A DNA stretch of 64,000 nt from Alphaproteobacteria bacterium (GCA_018828145.1 JAHJWO010000010.1:124001-188000), one strand, 5' to 3'; positions 30,267-38,552 are shown, numbered from the stretch's first letter. Program-made: numbers and translations. The notes: generated from the letters alone by a model not told the origin.

Positions 30267-31532
30267 TCAGGTATTCATCGAATCGAAGAAGTCGGAATTG
30301 GTCTTGGTCTGGCGGACCTTGTCCATCAGGAATTCCATCGCGTCGATCGTCCCCATCGGATTGAGGATGCGGCGCAGGACGTACATCTTCTTGAGGATGT
30401 CCGGCTCGACCAGCAGCTCTTCCTTGCGGGTGCCCGACTTGGTGATGTCGAGCGCCGGGAAGATGCGCTTGTCGGCGACCTTGCGGTCAAGGATGATTTC
30501 CGAATTACCGGTGCCCTTGAACTCTTCGAAGATCACTTCGTCCATGCGGCTGCCGGTATCGATCAGCGCCGTGGAAATGATGGTCAGCGAACCGCCATCC
30601 TCGATATTGCGGGCGGCGCCGAAGAAGCGCTTCGGGCGCTGCAGGGCATTGGCGTCGACACCACCGGTCAGCACCTTGCCGGAGCTCGGCACGACGGTGT
30701 TGTAGGCGCGGCCGAGGCGGGTGATGGAATCGAGCAGGATGACCACGTCGCGCTTGTGCTCGACGAGGCGCTTGGCCTTTTCGATCACCATTTCGGCGAC
30801 CTGGACGTGGCGCGAAGCCGGCTCGTCGAAGGTCGAGGAGATGACTTCGCCGCGCACCGAGCGCTGCATGTCGGTCACTTCTTCCGGCCGCTCGTCGATC
30901 AGCAGCACGATCAGATAGCATTCGGGGTGATTGGTCGCGATAGATTGTGCGATATTCTGCAACAATACGGTCTTACCGGTACGCGGCGGCGCAACAATCA
31001 GGGCGCGCTGGCCCTTGCCGAGCGGCGCCACCAGATCGAGCAGGCGGGCCGAACGATCCTTGAGGGTCGGATCGGGCAGCTCCATATGGAGCCGCTCTTC
31101 GGGATAGAGCGGGGTGAGATTGTCGAAGTTGACCTTGTGGCGGACCGCCTCGGGATCTTCGAAATTGATCGTATTGACTTTGAGCAGCGCGAAATAGCGC
31201 TCGCCATCCTTGGGAGACCGGATCTGGCCTTCAACCGTGTCGCCGGTCCGCAGGCCGAAGCGGCGAATCTGGGATGGGCTGACATAGATGTCATCGGGAC
31301 CCGGAAGATAGTTGGCGTCCGGGGAGCGCAGGAAGCCGAAGCCATCGGGCAGGACTTCAACGACGCCTTCGCCGGTAATGTCCACTTCCTGGGCGGCCAG
31401 TTCCTTGAGAATGGCAAACATCAATTCCTGTTTGCGCATGGTCGAGGCGTTCTCGACCTCGTGTTCTTCAGCGAACACCAGCAACTCGGCCGGGGATTTG
31501 GCCTTAAGCTCACTGAGCTTCATATTCTGCAT
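30267..31532 (-). CDS. rho: Transcription termination factor Rho
   Basis: A 421-residue hexameric RNA helicase. It has the N-terminal helical and OB-fold RNA-binding domains ([35 protein letters not shown]) and a RecA-type motor with P-loop [28 protein letters not shown] and the Q/R-loop region. The ATG at 31532 aligns with the family start. It precedes mnmE by 73 nt in an order (rho-mnmE-mnmG-rsmG-parAB) standard in alphaproteobacteria. Confidence 0.98.
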   Translation of the reverse strand: MQNMKLSELKAKSPAELLVFAEEHEVENASTMRKQELMFAILKELAAQEVDITGEGVVEVLPDGFGFLRSPDANYLPGPDDIYVSPSQIRRFGLRTGDTVEGQIRSPKDGERYFALLKVNTINFEDPEAVRHKVNFDNLTPLYPEERLHMELPDPTLKDRSARLLDLVAPLGKGQRALIVAPPRTGKTVLLQNIAQSIATNHPECYLIVLLIDERPEEVTDMQRSVRGEVISSTFDEPASRHVQVAEMVIEKAKRLVEHKRDVVILLDSITRLGRAYNTVVPSSGKVLTGGVDANALQRPKRFFGAARNIEDGGSLTIISTALIDTGSRMDEVIFEEFKGTGNSEIILDRKVADKRIFPALDITKSGTRKEELLVEPDILKKMYVLRRILNPMGTIDAMEFLMDKVRQTKTNSDFFDSMNT

Positions 31533-31640
31533 GTAGCGGATAGACCCTTGAGGGAAATCTGGAAGGCTGGGTATTTTGGAGGGGCAGGCACCGCGCAGCG
31601 ACCGGGGAGGTCAGCTTGTTTCTTGGGATGCGTTGTCAGC

Positions 31641-31669
31641 CATGTAGCGCGAACCGGGCACTTATTCAA
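31641..31669 (-). promoter_or_regulatory. Candidate promoter for rho
   Basis: On the minus strand TTGAAT and TACATG are separated by 17 bp, about 110 nt upstream of the rho ATG. The -10 box is weak, so this is tentative. Confidence 0.3.
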
Positions 31670-31692
31670 GAATGAAACCGAACTGGCATCCG

Positions 31693-31785
31693 GATTCACG
31701 TGAAACTTCGAGCCGTCCCGCAGGGAGAATCACTCCAGTGGAGTGATTTTAGGCGAGAAGGCCATGAGGCCTATGGCCGAATGGC
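31693..31785 (+). repeat. Dispersed 93-bp repeat, family A copy 1
   Basis: Begins GATTCACGTGAAACTTCG, continues into a hairpin with stem ATCACTCC/GGAGTGAT, then AGAAGGCCATGAGGCCTATG and ends at GAATGGC. It occupies the 352-bp gap between rho and hemJ. Near-identical copies lie at 49741 and 60937. The rest of this gap holds the rho leader and a CCTCGGG/CCCGAGG palindrome at 31837-31855. Confidence 0.9.
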
Positions 31786-31836
31786 AGGGGCGGCACTCAG
31801 CTCCGTTCTCGATCCCGCTCCCACAAAGTGAAGTCC

Positions 31837-31855
31837 CCTCGGGTCAGGCCCGAGG
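31837..31855. terminator. CCTCGGG/CCCGAGG palindrome after hemJ
   Basis: A perfect 7-bp stem with a 5-nt loop, 30 nt beyond the hemJ stop on the minus strand. No T-tract follows, so it is either a weak terminator or part of a dispersed palindrome. Confidence 0.35.
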
Positions 31856-31884
31856 ATGACGATCGGGGGTGGGGACACGACGAT

Positions 31885-32307
31885 CTAGAACGGCTTCACC
31901 ACGACCAGGATGACGATCAGGATCATTAAGACCGTCGGCACTTCGTTGATGATGCGGAAGAATTTCTGCGGCTTGGTGTTTTTGTCCTGGGCGAAGAGGC
32001 GGGTATATCTCGCCAGCATGCCGTGACAGGCCGTCAGCAGCAGGACCAGGAACAGCTTGGCATGCAGCCAGCCGGACATCATGTCGACCCAGCCGCCGAA
32101 CACCATCCACAGCCCGAACACCCAGCTGGCAATCATCGCCGGATTGATGATGCCCTTGAGCAGGCGCCGCTCCATGACCTTGAAGGTCTCGGACTTGTCC
32201 GACCCGATCTCGGCCACCGCATGATAGACGAACAGCCGCGGCAGATAGAGCATGCCGGCCATCCAGGCGATCACCGAGATGACATGCAGTGCCTTGACCC
32301 ATTCCAT
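31885..32307 (-). CDS. hemJ: Protoporphyrinogen oxidase HemJ
   Basis: A 140-residue membrane protein with four hydrophobic helices, starting MEWVKALHVISVIAWMAGML, where the His in KALHV is the conserved heme-associated residue of the family. HemJ oxidises protoporphyrinogen IX to protoporphyrin IX, the penultimate step of heme synthesis. GAGGAG lies 9 nt before the ATG at 32307; an in-frame TTG at 32316 is too close to that site. It is 29 nt downstream of hemE and probably co-transcribed with it. Confidence 0.92.
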   Translation of the reverse strand: MEWVKALHVISVIAWMAGMLYLPRLFVYHAVAEIGSDKSETFKVMERRLLKGIINPAMIASWVFGLWMVFGGWVDMMSGWLHAKLFLVLLLTACHGMLARYTRLFAQDKNTKPQKFFRIINEVPTVLMILIVILVVVKPF

Positions 32308-32336
32308 GGATTTCAACTCCTCAACAGTTGAGCGCT

Positions 32337-33362
32337 TCAGCCCTTCTTGACCCGGTCGACCAGCCGCGCGACGTGTTCGATCGGGGTTTCCGGCACGATG
32401 CCATGGCCCAGATTGAAGATATGCGGGCGCGTGCTGAAGGCGTCGATGATGGCATCGACGCGCCGGTCGAGCTGATCGCCGCCCGCCACCAGCCGCAGCG
32501 GATCGAGATTGCCCTGCACCGGCAGCGTCGCCGGCAGGTGCTTGCCGGCAAAATCGAGCGGCGTGGCATAATCAAGACCCAGCGCATTGACCCCGGTCAG
32601 CTCGGCATAGCGCGCCAGATTGCCGGCCGCGCCGCGCGGAAAGCCGATGATCGGTGCATTGGGCACCCTGGCGCGCACGCCAGCGACGATTCGGCGATTG
32701 GGCTCGATGACATGGCTGGCAAAGGCGGTGTCGTCGAGATTGAGCGCCCAGCTCTCAAACAGCTGCACCACGTCGGCACCAGCCTGCAGCTGGGCGACCA
32801 GGTAATCGACGCTCGTCGCCACCAGGATATCCATCAGTGCGGCAAAGGCATCGGGATGGCGCAGGGCGAACAGACGCGCCGCGGCCTGATCGGTCGAGCC
32901 GCGGCCCCCGATCATATAGGTCGCCACCGTCCAGGGAGAGCCGCAGAAGCCGATCAGGGTCTTTTCCGGCGCTATGGCCGCCCGCAGGCGCCGCACGGTC
33001 TCCAGCACGGGCGCCAGATGATCGAGAGCCCGTTCCGGCTTCAGCGCCGCGATGGTTTCGGCAGCAACCGGATCAAGGATGGGTCCTTCGCCCTGTTCGA
33101 AGCGAACCTTCTGTCCCAGCGCATCGGGAATGACCAGAATGTCGGAGAAGAGGATCGCCGCATCGAGATCAAAGCGCCGGAGCGGCTGCAGCGACACTTC
33201 GACAGCCAGATCGGGCGTATAGCAGAGCTCGAGGAAGTTCTTCGCGCTCGTCCGCGTCTCGCGATATTCCGGCAGATAGCGGCCGGCCTGGCGCATGATC
33301 CAGATCGGTGGTCGTTCCTGGCGTTCGCCCAGCACGGTTGCCAGCAGAGGCCTGTGGGTCAC
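32337..33362 (-). CDS. hemE: Uroporphyrinogen decarboxylase HemE
   Basis: A 341-residue TIM-barrel enzyme converting uroporphyrinogen III to coproporphyrinogen III. Signature motifs are PIWIMRQAGRYLPEYRE near the N terminus and GFCGSPWTVATYMIGG in the middle. The start is the GTG at 33362, preceded by a strong AGGGAAGGA ribosome binding site; a TTG at 33380 in the same frame has no such support. In Caulobacter and relatives hemE borders the chromosome origin, and the gap upstream of this gene has the expected signals. Confidence 0.96.
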   Translation of the reverse strand: MTHRPLLATVLGERQERPPIWIMRQAGRYLPEYRETRTSAKNFLELCYTPDLAVEVSLQPLRRFDLDAAILFSDILVIPDALGQKVRFEQGEGPILDPVAAETIAALKPERALDHLAPVLETVRRLRAAIAPEKTLIGFCGSPWTVATYMIGGRGSTDQAAARLFALRHPDAFAALMDILVATSVDYLVAQLQAGADVVQLFESWALNLDDTAFASHVIEPNRRIVAGVRARVPNAPIIGFPRGAAGNLARYAELTGVNALGLDYATPLDFAGKHLPATLPVQGNLDPLRLVAGGDQLDRRVDAIIDAFSTRPHIFNLGHGIVPETPIEHVARLVDRVKKG

Positions 33363-33492
33363 GTCGTCCTTCCCTTCCAAACCCCTAAAGAGTCTTTCTT
33401 GCTTGGTATTTGTATTATCATGGCGGTGTTTTGGGCCAATTCAGCATCGTCCACAATCGGGGTCGTGGCGGCACATGCGCGCAGGGCTATGG

Positions 33493-33507
33493 TTAATCGA
33501 GCCTTAA
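33493..33507. promoter_or_regulatory. CtrA box 1 in the origin region
   Basis: TTAATCGAGCCTTAA, an exact TTAA-N7-TTAA match to the CtrA consensus, 131 bp upstream of the hemE GTG. Confidence 0.75.
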
Positions 33508-33549
33508 CAGAGGCTGTGAATCCATTGGTCCCCAGCGGCGCCACACTCA

Positions 33550-33564
33550 TTAACAAAGCCTTAA
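33550..33564. promoter_or_regulatory. CtrA box 2 in the origin region
   Basis: TTAACAAAGCCTTAA, a second exact TTAA-N7-TTAA match, 57 bp from box 1 and in the same orientation (both carry GCCTTAAC at the right half). Confidence 0.75.
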
Positions 33565-33786
33565 CGAGCCGACTCCGGAGTCAACGATTCGTCTGGCGCT
33601 GTGTAAAACCACTTGGCGGGGCCGAGCTCTGCCAAATAGGTTTTCCCCAGACCTATCCATCGCCCCGCTCAAGACGGGTGCCGGGTTGAACTGTTAACGC
33701 TTCGGTAACCAAGTCGAACAAATCGGGCCGAGGGCCAAAGTCATGAGTCATTGTCACAGGCACGGGGTTGAGCTGGGGATGACAGT

Positions 33787-34398
33787 GTGGAAAACATTGC
33801 CACCATGTTGATCCTTGCCAGCCAGAGCGACACCCGCAAAGCCTTGCTGCAGCAGGCCGGACTGGACTTCTCCACAGCCCCGGCGCGCATCGACGAGCGC
33901 GGCCTCGAAAGCGCCGCCCTGGAGGCTGGCGGCGATGGTCGCGACGTCGCCCTGCTGCTCGCCGAACGCAAGGCCGCCGCGGTCGCCGCGGTCAATCCTG
34001 GCGCCATTGTGATCGGTGCCGACCAGACGCTGAGCCTGGGCGCCGAACTTTTGCACAAGCCGGCCGACCGGAGCGAAGCTGCAGCCCAGCTCGACCATCT
34101 GCGCGGCAAGACCCATCGCCTGCATGCCGCGGTCACCCTGGTGCGCGACGACCTGCTGCTCTGGTCCGATATCCAGACGGCCGAACTGACGATGCGCGAT
34201 TTCTCGCCCGCCGAGCGCGACGAGGTGCTCGACCGCGAAGGCGCCGCTATCCTGGCGTCGGTGGGCGGCTATCGGCTCGAAGGGCCATCCATCCGCCTGT
34301 TCGAAACCGTCACCGGCGACTATTTCACCATTCTGGGCCTGCCCCTGCTGCCGCTGCTGGCGGCGCTGCGGAACCTCGCCCCCGAGACCCTCACGTGA
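33787..34398 (+). CDS. maf: Maf family nucleotide pyrophosphatase
   Basis: A 203-residue Maf/Ham1-fold house-cleaning phosphatase acting on non-canonical or canonical NTPs. Motifs are LILASQSDTRKALLQQAGL at the start, VIGADQTLSLGAELLHKP in the middle and the EGPSIRLFETVTGDY segment near the C terminus. GTG at 33787 has GGGGA 6 nt upstream; ATG at 33805 is an alternative that better fits the family length. It opens a maf-aroE-coaE-dnaQ operon leaving the putative origin rightward, and overlaps aroE by 4 nt. Confidence 0.92.
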   Translation: MENIATMLILASQSDTRKALLQQAGLDFSTAPARIDERGLESAALEAGGDGRDVALLLAERKAAAVAAVNPGAIVIGADQTLSLGAELLHKPADRSEAAAQLDHLRGKTHRLHAAVTLVRDDLLLWSDIQTAELTMRDFSPAERDEVLDREGAAILASVGGYRLEGPSIRLFETVTGDYFTILGLPLLPLLAALRNLAPETLT

Positions 34399-35225
34399 CC
34401 ATCAAAGCCTTTGTCATCGGCCACCCCATCGCCCATTCCCGCTCGCCCCTGATCCACGGCCAATGGCTGGCCGAACACGGCATCGACGGCAGCTATGAGG
34501 CGATCGATGTGGCGCCTGACGCCCTGCCCGGCTTTTTCGAGCGGCTGCGCAGCGGCGAATTTGCCGGCGGCAATGTCACCATCCCGCACAAGGAGGCGGT
34601 GTTCGCGCTCTGCGACAGCGTTGATCCGCTGGCGACCACGATCGGCGCGGTCAATACGCTGGTGGTGCGCGACGGCAAGGTGCATGGCAGCAATACTGAT
34701 TATCTGGGCTTTCTCGGCAATCTCGACGCCAGTGCGCCCGGCTGGTCCGATGGCCCCAATGACGCGATGATCATCGGTGCCGGCGGCGCGGCACGGGCCA
34801 TCCTGGTGGCGCTGCGCCGGCGCGATGGCGGCAAGGTGCATGTACTCAACCGCACGCTGGAAAAGGCCCAGGCCCTGGTCGCCGAGATCGACGGCCCCTT
34901 CGAGGCGCATGGCTTCGACGCTTTCCCCCAATTGGCGGCGCATACCGGGCTGGTGGTCAATACCAGCGCCATCGGCATGCATGGCAGCCGGTTCGACTGG
35001 CTCGACTTCGCCCTCCTGCCCATGGCCACGCTGGTGACCGACATCGTTTATACGCCCTTGGTGACCCCGCTCCTGGCCGACGCGGCGACGCATGGCCTGC
35101 GCACGGTGGATGGGCTGGGCATGCTGCTGCATCAGGCCGTGCCGGGCTTTGAAGCCTGGTTCGGCGTCAGGCCCAGCGTGACGCCGGCCCTGCGCGCCCG
35201 CATCGAAGCGACGCTGGAGCATTGA
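34395..35225 (+). CDS. aroE: Shikimate dehydrogenase AroE
   Basis: A 276-residue NADP-dependent enzyme reducing 3-dehydroshikimate. The substrate-binding N terminus has VIGHPIAHSRSPLIHGQW and NVTIPHKEAVFALCD, with the catalytic Lys in PHK; the nucleotide-binding motif is IIGAGGAARAILVAL and NRT appears in VLNRTLEKA. The GTG start overlaps the maf stop as GTGA, and coaE follows directly. Confidence 0.96.
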   Translation: MTIKAFVIGHPIAHSRSPLIHGQWLAEHGIDGSYEAIDVAPDALPGFFERLRSGEFAGGNVTIPHKEAVFALCDSVDPLATTIGAVNTLVVRDGKVHGSNTDYLGFLGNLDASAPGWSDGPNDAMIIGAGGAARAILVALRRRDGGKVHVLNRTLEKAQALVAEIDGPFEAHGFDAFPQLAAHTGLVVNTSAIGMHGSRFDWLDFALLPMATLVTDIVYTPLVTPLLADAATHGLRTVDGLGMLLHQAVPGFEAWFGVRPSVTPALRARIEATLEH

Positions 35226-35227
35226 GC

Positions 35228-35824
35228 ATGTGGCGCATCGGCATGACCGGTTCCATTGCCACCGGCAAATCCACCGTGCTCAAGGCCTTTGCCGATCTGG
35301 GCGTGCCGGTCTTTTCGGCCGATGAGGCCGTGGCCGAACTCTATGCCGGCGAGGCCGTCGCCCCGGTCGAGGCGCTGTTTCCCGGCGTGACGCGCAATGG
35401 CGCCATCGACCGGGCGGCATTGTCGCAAATACTGGCCGCCGACCCGTCCGGCTTCAGGCGGCTCGAAGCCGTGGTGCATCCCCTGGTGCGGGCGCGCATT
35501 GCCCGTTTCATGGATGAGGCAGAGGCCGCCGGGCATGAACTGGCCGTGGTGGAAGTGCCCCTGCTGTTCGAAAGCGGCTATGACTATGGCTTTGATGCCA
35601 TTGCCGTGACCTGGGTCGACGAGGCCATCCAGCGCCAGCGCGCGCTGGCCCGGCCGGGCATGACGGTGGAAAAGCTCGACACCATCCTTGCCCGCCAGCT
35701 GCCCCAGGCCGAAAAGAAGGCGCGCGCCACCTATCTGTTCGACACGTCCATGCCGATCGCCAGGACGGTGGAAATGGTCGCCGCGCTGGTGGCAGCGATC
35801 AAAGCCAGAGGGCCAAGCCGTTGA
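35228..35824 (+). CDS. coaE: Dephospho-CoA kinase CoaE
   Basis: A 198-residue P-loop kinase for the last step of coenzyme A synthesis. The Walker A is MTGSIATGKSTVLKAF (residues 5-20); VFSADEAVAELYAG and EVPLLFESGYDYGFD are family signatures. The ATG at 35228 is preferred over a TTG at 35222 that overlaps aroE. A second CoA-pathway kinase, coaA, is in the same window about 11 kb away. It overlaps dnaQ by 4 nt. Confidence 0.95.
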   Translation: MWRIGMTGSIATGKSTVLKAFADLGVPVFSADEAVAELYAGEAVAPVEALFPGVTRNGAIDRAALSQILAADPSGFRRLEAVVHPLVRARIARFMDEAEAAGHELAVVEVPLLFESGYDYGFDAIAVTWVDEAIQRQRALARPGMTVEKLDTILARQLPQAEKKARATYLFDTSMPIARTVEMVAALVAAIKARGPSR

Positions 35825-36543
35825 ATCGCGAGATCGTGCTCGATACCGAAACCACCGGCCTGTCCCCCGCCATGGGCGACAAGCTGGTCGAAATCGGCTG
35901 CGTCGAGCTGATCAACCACATTCCCTCCGGCCGGCACTATCACGTCTATCTCAACCCGCAGCGCTCCATGCCCGAAGAGGCCTTCCGCGTGCATGGGCTG
36001 AGCGAGGAGTTCCTCGCCGACAAGCCGCTGTTCAAGGCGGTGGCGGGCGATTTTCTCGATTTCATCGGCGACGCCACGCTGATCATCCACAATGCGCCCT
36101 TCGACATGGGCTTTCTCAATGCCGAGTTGGAACGCGCCGGCCACCGGCCGCTGGCCAATACGGTGATCGATACCGTCATGCTGGCGCGCGAGAAGCATCC
36201 GGGCGCCCGGGTGAGCCTTGATGCGCTCTGCAAGCATTACGGCATCGACAATTCCCGCCGGACCCTGCATGGCGCGCTGCTCGACAGCGAGATCCTGGCC
36301 GAGGTCTATCTCGAGCTGATCGGTGGCAAGCAGGTGAGCCTGGCGCTGATCGCCGAGACGCGGATGTCGGGTGCCGAGGCCATTGCCACGCGCACCGTGG
36401 TGGCGCCGCGACCCACCCCGCTGCCCTCGCGCCTGACGGCGGACGAAGAGCTGGCCCATGAGCGCCTGGTCGCCACTTTGGGGGCAGAGTCGATCTGGGC
36501 GCAATATGCCGATGTCGCTGGCCCGCTCCGCGCCACCCAATAA
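35821..36543 (+). CDS. dnaQ: DNA polymerase III epsilon subunit DnaQ (3'-5' exonuclease)
   Basis: A 240-residue proofreading exonuclease. Exo I is IVLDTETTGLSP, Exo II is in LIIHNAPFDMGFLNAEL, and Exo III-epsilon is HGALLDSEILAEVYLEL, with the catalytic His and Asp; the C-terminal 50 or so residues would contact the polymerase alpha subunit. The TTG start overlaps the coaE TGA as TTGA, indicating translational coupling. It is closed by a strong hairpin shared with secB. Confidence 0.96.
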   Translation: MNREIVLDTETTGLSPAMGDKLVEIGCVELINHIPSGRHYHVYLNPQRSMPEEAFRVHGLSEEFLADKPLFKAVAGDFLDFIGDATLIIHNAPFDMGFLNAELERAGHRPLANTVIDTVMLAREKHPGARVSLDALCKHYGIDNSRRTLHGALLDSEILAEVYLELIGGKQVSLALIAETRMSGAEAIATRTVVAPRPTPLPSRLTADEELAHERLVATLGAESIWAQYADVAGPLRATQ

Positions 36544-36570
36544 AAAAGCCCCGGTCTCCCGGGGCTTTTT
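36543..36570. terminator. Bidirectional terminator between dnaQ and secB
   Basis: AAAAAGCCCCGG and CCGGGGCTTTTT form a 12-bp stem with a TCTC loop. The A-tract and T-tract on the two sides let it terminate both dnaQ (plus) and secB (minus), which converge here. Confidence 0.92.
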
Positions 36571-36588
36571 CGTCAATGGCAGTCTGTA

Positions 36589-37113
36589 TCAGTTGAGCTT
36601 TTCGGGCTCGCTGCCCGGAGCAGGCTGGGCGGCCGCGCCCTGCTGCTTGGCGGCCAGCGCAGCCAGGTTCTGCCGGTAGATGGCAGCAAAATCGACGGGT
36701 TCCATCATCAGCGGCGGGAAGCCGCCCTGCTGGGTGACGCTGGCCAGCACCTGGCGGGCGAAGGGGAAGATCAGCCGCGGGCATTCGATCATCAGCAGCT
36801 GGCTGAGCTGGGCCTCGGGAATGTTCTTGAGGCGGAACACGCCGCCATAGACCAGCTCGACATTGAACAGGATGGTCTGTTCGCGATTGGCCTTGGCATT
36901 GAGCGTCAGCTCGACCGCATACATGTCGTCGGCCTGCTTCTTGACGGCGACCGAGATCGAGACGTTGAAGGCCGGATTGCCGCCGCCCGCCATGATCGAG
37001 CCGGGCGCGCCCGGATTCTCGAAGGAAAGGTCGCGGATATACTGGCCCACCATGTTCATCGAGGGCGGGTTTGCTGCCTGGGGGGCGGCACCGCCCTGGG
37101 TTTCGTCAGCCAT
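36589..37113 (-). CDS. secB: Protein-export chaperone SecB
   Basis: A 174-residue cytosolic tetrameric chaperone that holds preproteins for SecA. The core has MVGQYIRDLSFENPGAP, NVSISVAVKKQADDMYAVEL, the KNIPEAQLSQLLMIECPRLI segment and QGGFPPLMMEPVDFAAIYRQ near the C terminus. The Ala/Gln-rich N and C tails vary within the family. The gap to fxsA is 76 nt on the same strand. Confidence 0.96.
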   Translation of the reverse strand: MADETQGGAAPQAANPPSMNMVGQYIRDLSFENPGAPGSIMAGGGNPAFNVSISVAVKKQADDMYAVELTLNAKANREQTILFNVELVYGGVFRLKNIPEAQLSQLLMIECPRLIFPFARQVLASVTQQGGFPPLMMEPVDFAAIYRQNLAALAAKQQGAAAQPAPGSEPEKLN

Positions 37114-37189
37114 GAGCTTGCAGTCCTTTGCCGAAATATCGTTGCTGGGTCGCTACCATCTTTGCGCTGGAGCGACAAGCTGGCGCCCG

Positions 37190-37642
37190 TCAGCGCGGGC
37201 GGTAGTCATCGTCGTCGAGATCGATCGTGCCATCGTTGAGCCGAGGGTCGCCCGCCTCGCTGCGGCGACGATAGCTGGCGGTCTCGACCACCGTGACCCG
37301 GCTGGCCAGACTGGAATAGATCCAGCTGCGCACCGGCGGCAGCAACAGGGCCAGCGCCACGATATCGCTGAGAAAGCCGGGCAGGACCAGGAACAGGGCG
37401 GCCACCCCGAGCATCATCGCGTCGGCAATGGTGCGGCCCGGCATGCGGCCGGAATTGACATTGCTGCGCAGCTGTCCGAGCACCGAAACGCCCTGCTGTC
37501 GCAGCAGCAAACCGCCCAGGATGGCGGCGCCGATCACCAGGGCCAGCGTGGGCAACAGGCCGATGGTCTGGCCCACCTTGATGAAGATGGCGATCTCGAT
37601 AATCGGCAAGAGGATCAGGCCTAGGGCGAAAAATCGTGCCAA
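37190..37642 (-). CDS. fxsA: FxsA family membrane protein
   Basis: A 150-residue inner-membrane protein (suppressor of F exclusion of phage T7 family). Helices include FALGLILLPIIEIAIFIKVG, LALVIGAAILGGLLLRQQG and MMLGVAALFLVLPGFLSDIV, the last with the family's PGFxSD motif; the C-terminal tail ends in an Asp run. The TTG at 37642 has AAGGA upstream and aligns with the family start; an in-frame TTG at 37675 would add 11 residues. The cellular role is not well defined. Confidence 0.9.
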   Translation of the reverse strand: MARFFALGLILLPIIEIAIFIKVGQTIGLLPTLALVIGAAILGGLLLRQQGVSVLGQLRSNVNSGRMPGRTIADAMMLGVAALFLVLPGFLSDIVALALLLPPVRSWIYSSLASRVTVVETASYRRRSEAGDPRLNDGTIDLDDDDYRPR

Positions 37643-37805
37643 GATCGGGGTTTCCTTCTGTATGCGCTGCGGCAAAATAGGACTCTCGCCCTATCGTGAA
37701 CTGGTTTTGGGGTGAGGCTTTGCCTATATATAGGACAAACGAGGCGCTCAACGAGCGTCGCCGCGTCGTTTTCTTCGGCGCGCTCACGCTAAGGTGCATT
37801 GCCCC

Positions 37806-38519
37806 ATGGATGAATTCTTCGACCTGCCGACCCTCATCGTGATTGCCGTGGCCGTCTTCGTGCTGTTCCGACTGCGCTCCGTCCTGGGCACCAGGACCGG
37901 CAATGAACGCCCGCCGCTGGAACGCCGCAAGCCGGCAGCGGAAGCGGCGGCCGATGATACGGTGGTGCCGCTGCGTCCGCGGGGCACGGCCGCGCCCGAG
38001 CTCGACGAGGATCACCGCAGCCGCAAGATCGAAGCCGAGATCGAACAGTTCGCCAAGGGCAATGAAGAACTGGCCGCCGGTTTCCGCGCCGTGGTGGAGG
38101 CCGATCCGACCTTCACCCCCAAGAGCTTCCTCGAAGGCGCCAAGCAGGCCTATGAGATGATCGTCACGGCCTATGCCACGGGCGACCGCCAGATGCTGAA
38201 GAATCTCCTCGAAAAAGACGTCTATGACGGCTTCCACCGCGCCATCAGCGAGCGCGAGGCCGCCGGCCAGACCGTGGACTTCACCTTTGTCGGCCTGCCC
38301 AAGGTCGAGATTTCCGATGCCGAATACGACAAGAAGAACGTGCTGGCGACCGTGCGCTTCCATGCCGAGGTGGTTTCGGCCACCCGCGACAAGGATGGCG
38401 CCCTGGTCGAGGGCAATGCTGACCAGGTGCAGACCGTCGCCGACGAATGGACCTTTGCACGCAACCCCAAGTCGCGCGACCCCAACTGGAAGGTCATCGC
38501 GACCAGCCAGCTCGACTGA
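37806..38519 (+). CDS. Tim44/TimA family putative adaptor protein
   Basis: A 237-residue protein with one N-terminal membrane segment (LPTLIVIAVAVFVLFRLRSV), a charged Pro/Arg/Ala linker and a C-terminal Tim44-like domain (SFLEGAKQAYEMIVTAYATG, VEISDAEYDKKNVLATVRFH). Bacterial members resemble the matrix adaptor of the mitochondrial import motor; TimA has been studied in Caulobacter, but the bacterial role is open. The ATG at 37806 is chosen over a GTG at 37794. It is divergent from fxsA with a 163-bp gap. Confidence 0.9.
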   Translation: MDEFFDLPTLIVIAVAVFVLFRLRSVLGTRTGNERPPLERRKPAAEAAADDTVVPLRPRGTAAPELDEDHRSRKIEAEIEQFAKGNEELAAGFRAVVEADPTFTPKSFLEGAKQAYEMIVTAYATGDRQMLKNLLEKDVYDGFHRAISEREAAGQTVDFTFVGLPKVEISDAEYDKKNVLATVRFHAEVVSATRDKDGALVEGNADQVQTVADEWTFARNPKSRDPNWKVIATSQLD

Positions 38520-38552
38520 TCCTGAGCAAGCGGCGGGCCGGCGACCCTTTCC

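Larger units (their letters stand above)
33363..33786. other. Probable chromosomal replication origin (oriC)
   Basis: A 424-bp gene-free stretch between divergent hemE and maf. It holds two perfect CtrA-type boxes TTAA-N7-TTAA (33493-33507, 33550-33564) and one near match (33694-33708). DnaA-box-like sequences are TTTTACACA (minus, 33600-33608), TTTTCCCCA (33641-33649) and TTTTCCACA (minus, 33786-33794). Six GANTC sites start at 33390, 33518, 33571, 33578, 33586 and 33745. Genes point away on both sides, and parAB with parS sites is 5-9 kb away. The combination matches the Caulobacter origin in kind; function is inferred. Confidence 0.8.

Noticed and set aside
31693..31785. Family A repeat as an insertion sequence end or MITE
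   Set aside because: No terminal inverted repeats, no target-site duplication and no transposase; hairpins with compensatory changes fit a REP/BIME-like element better.
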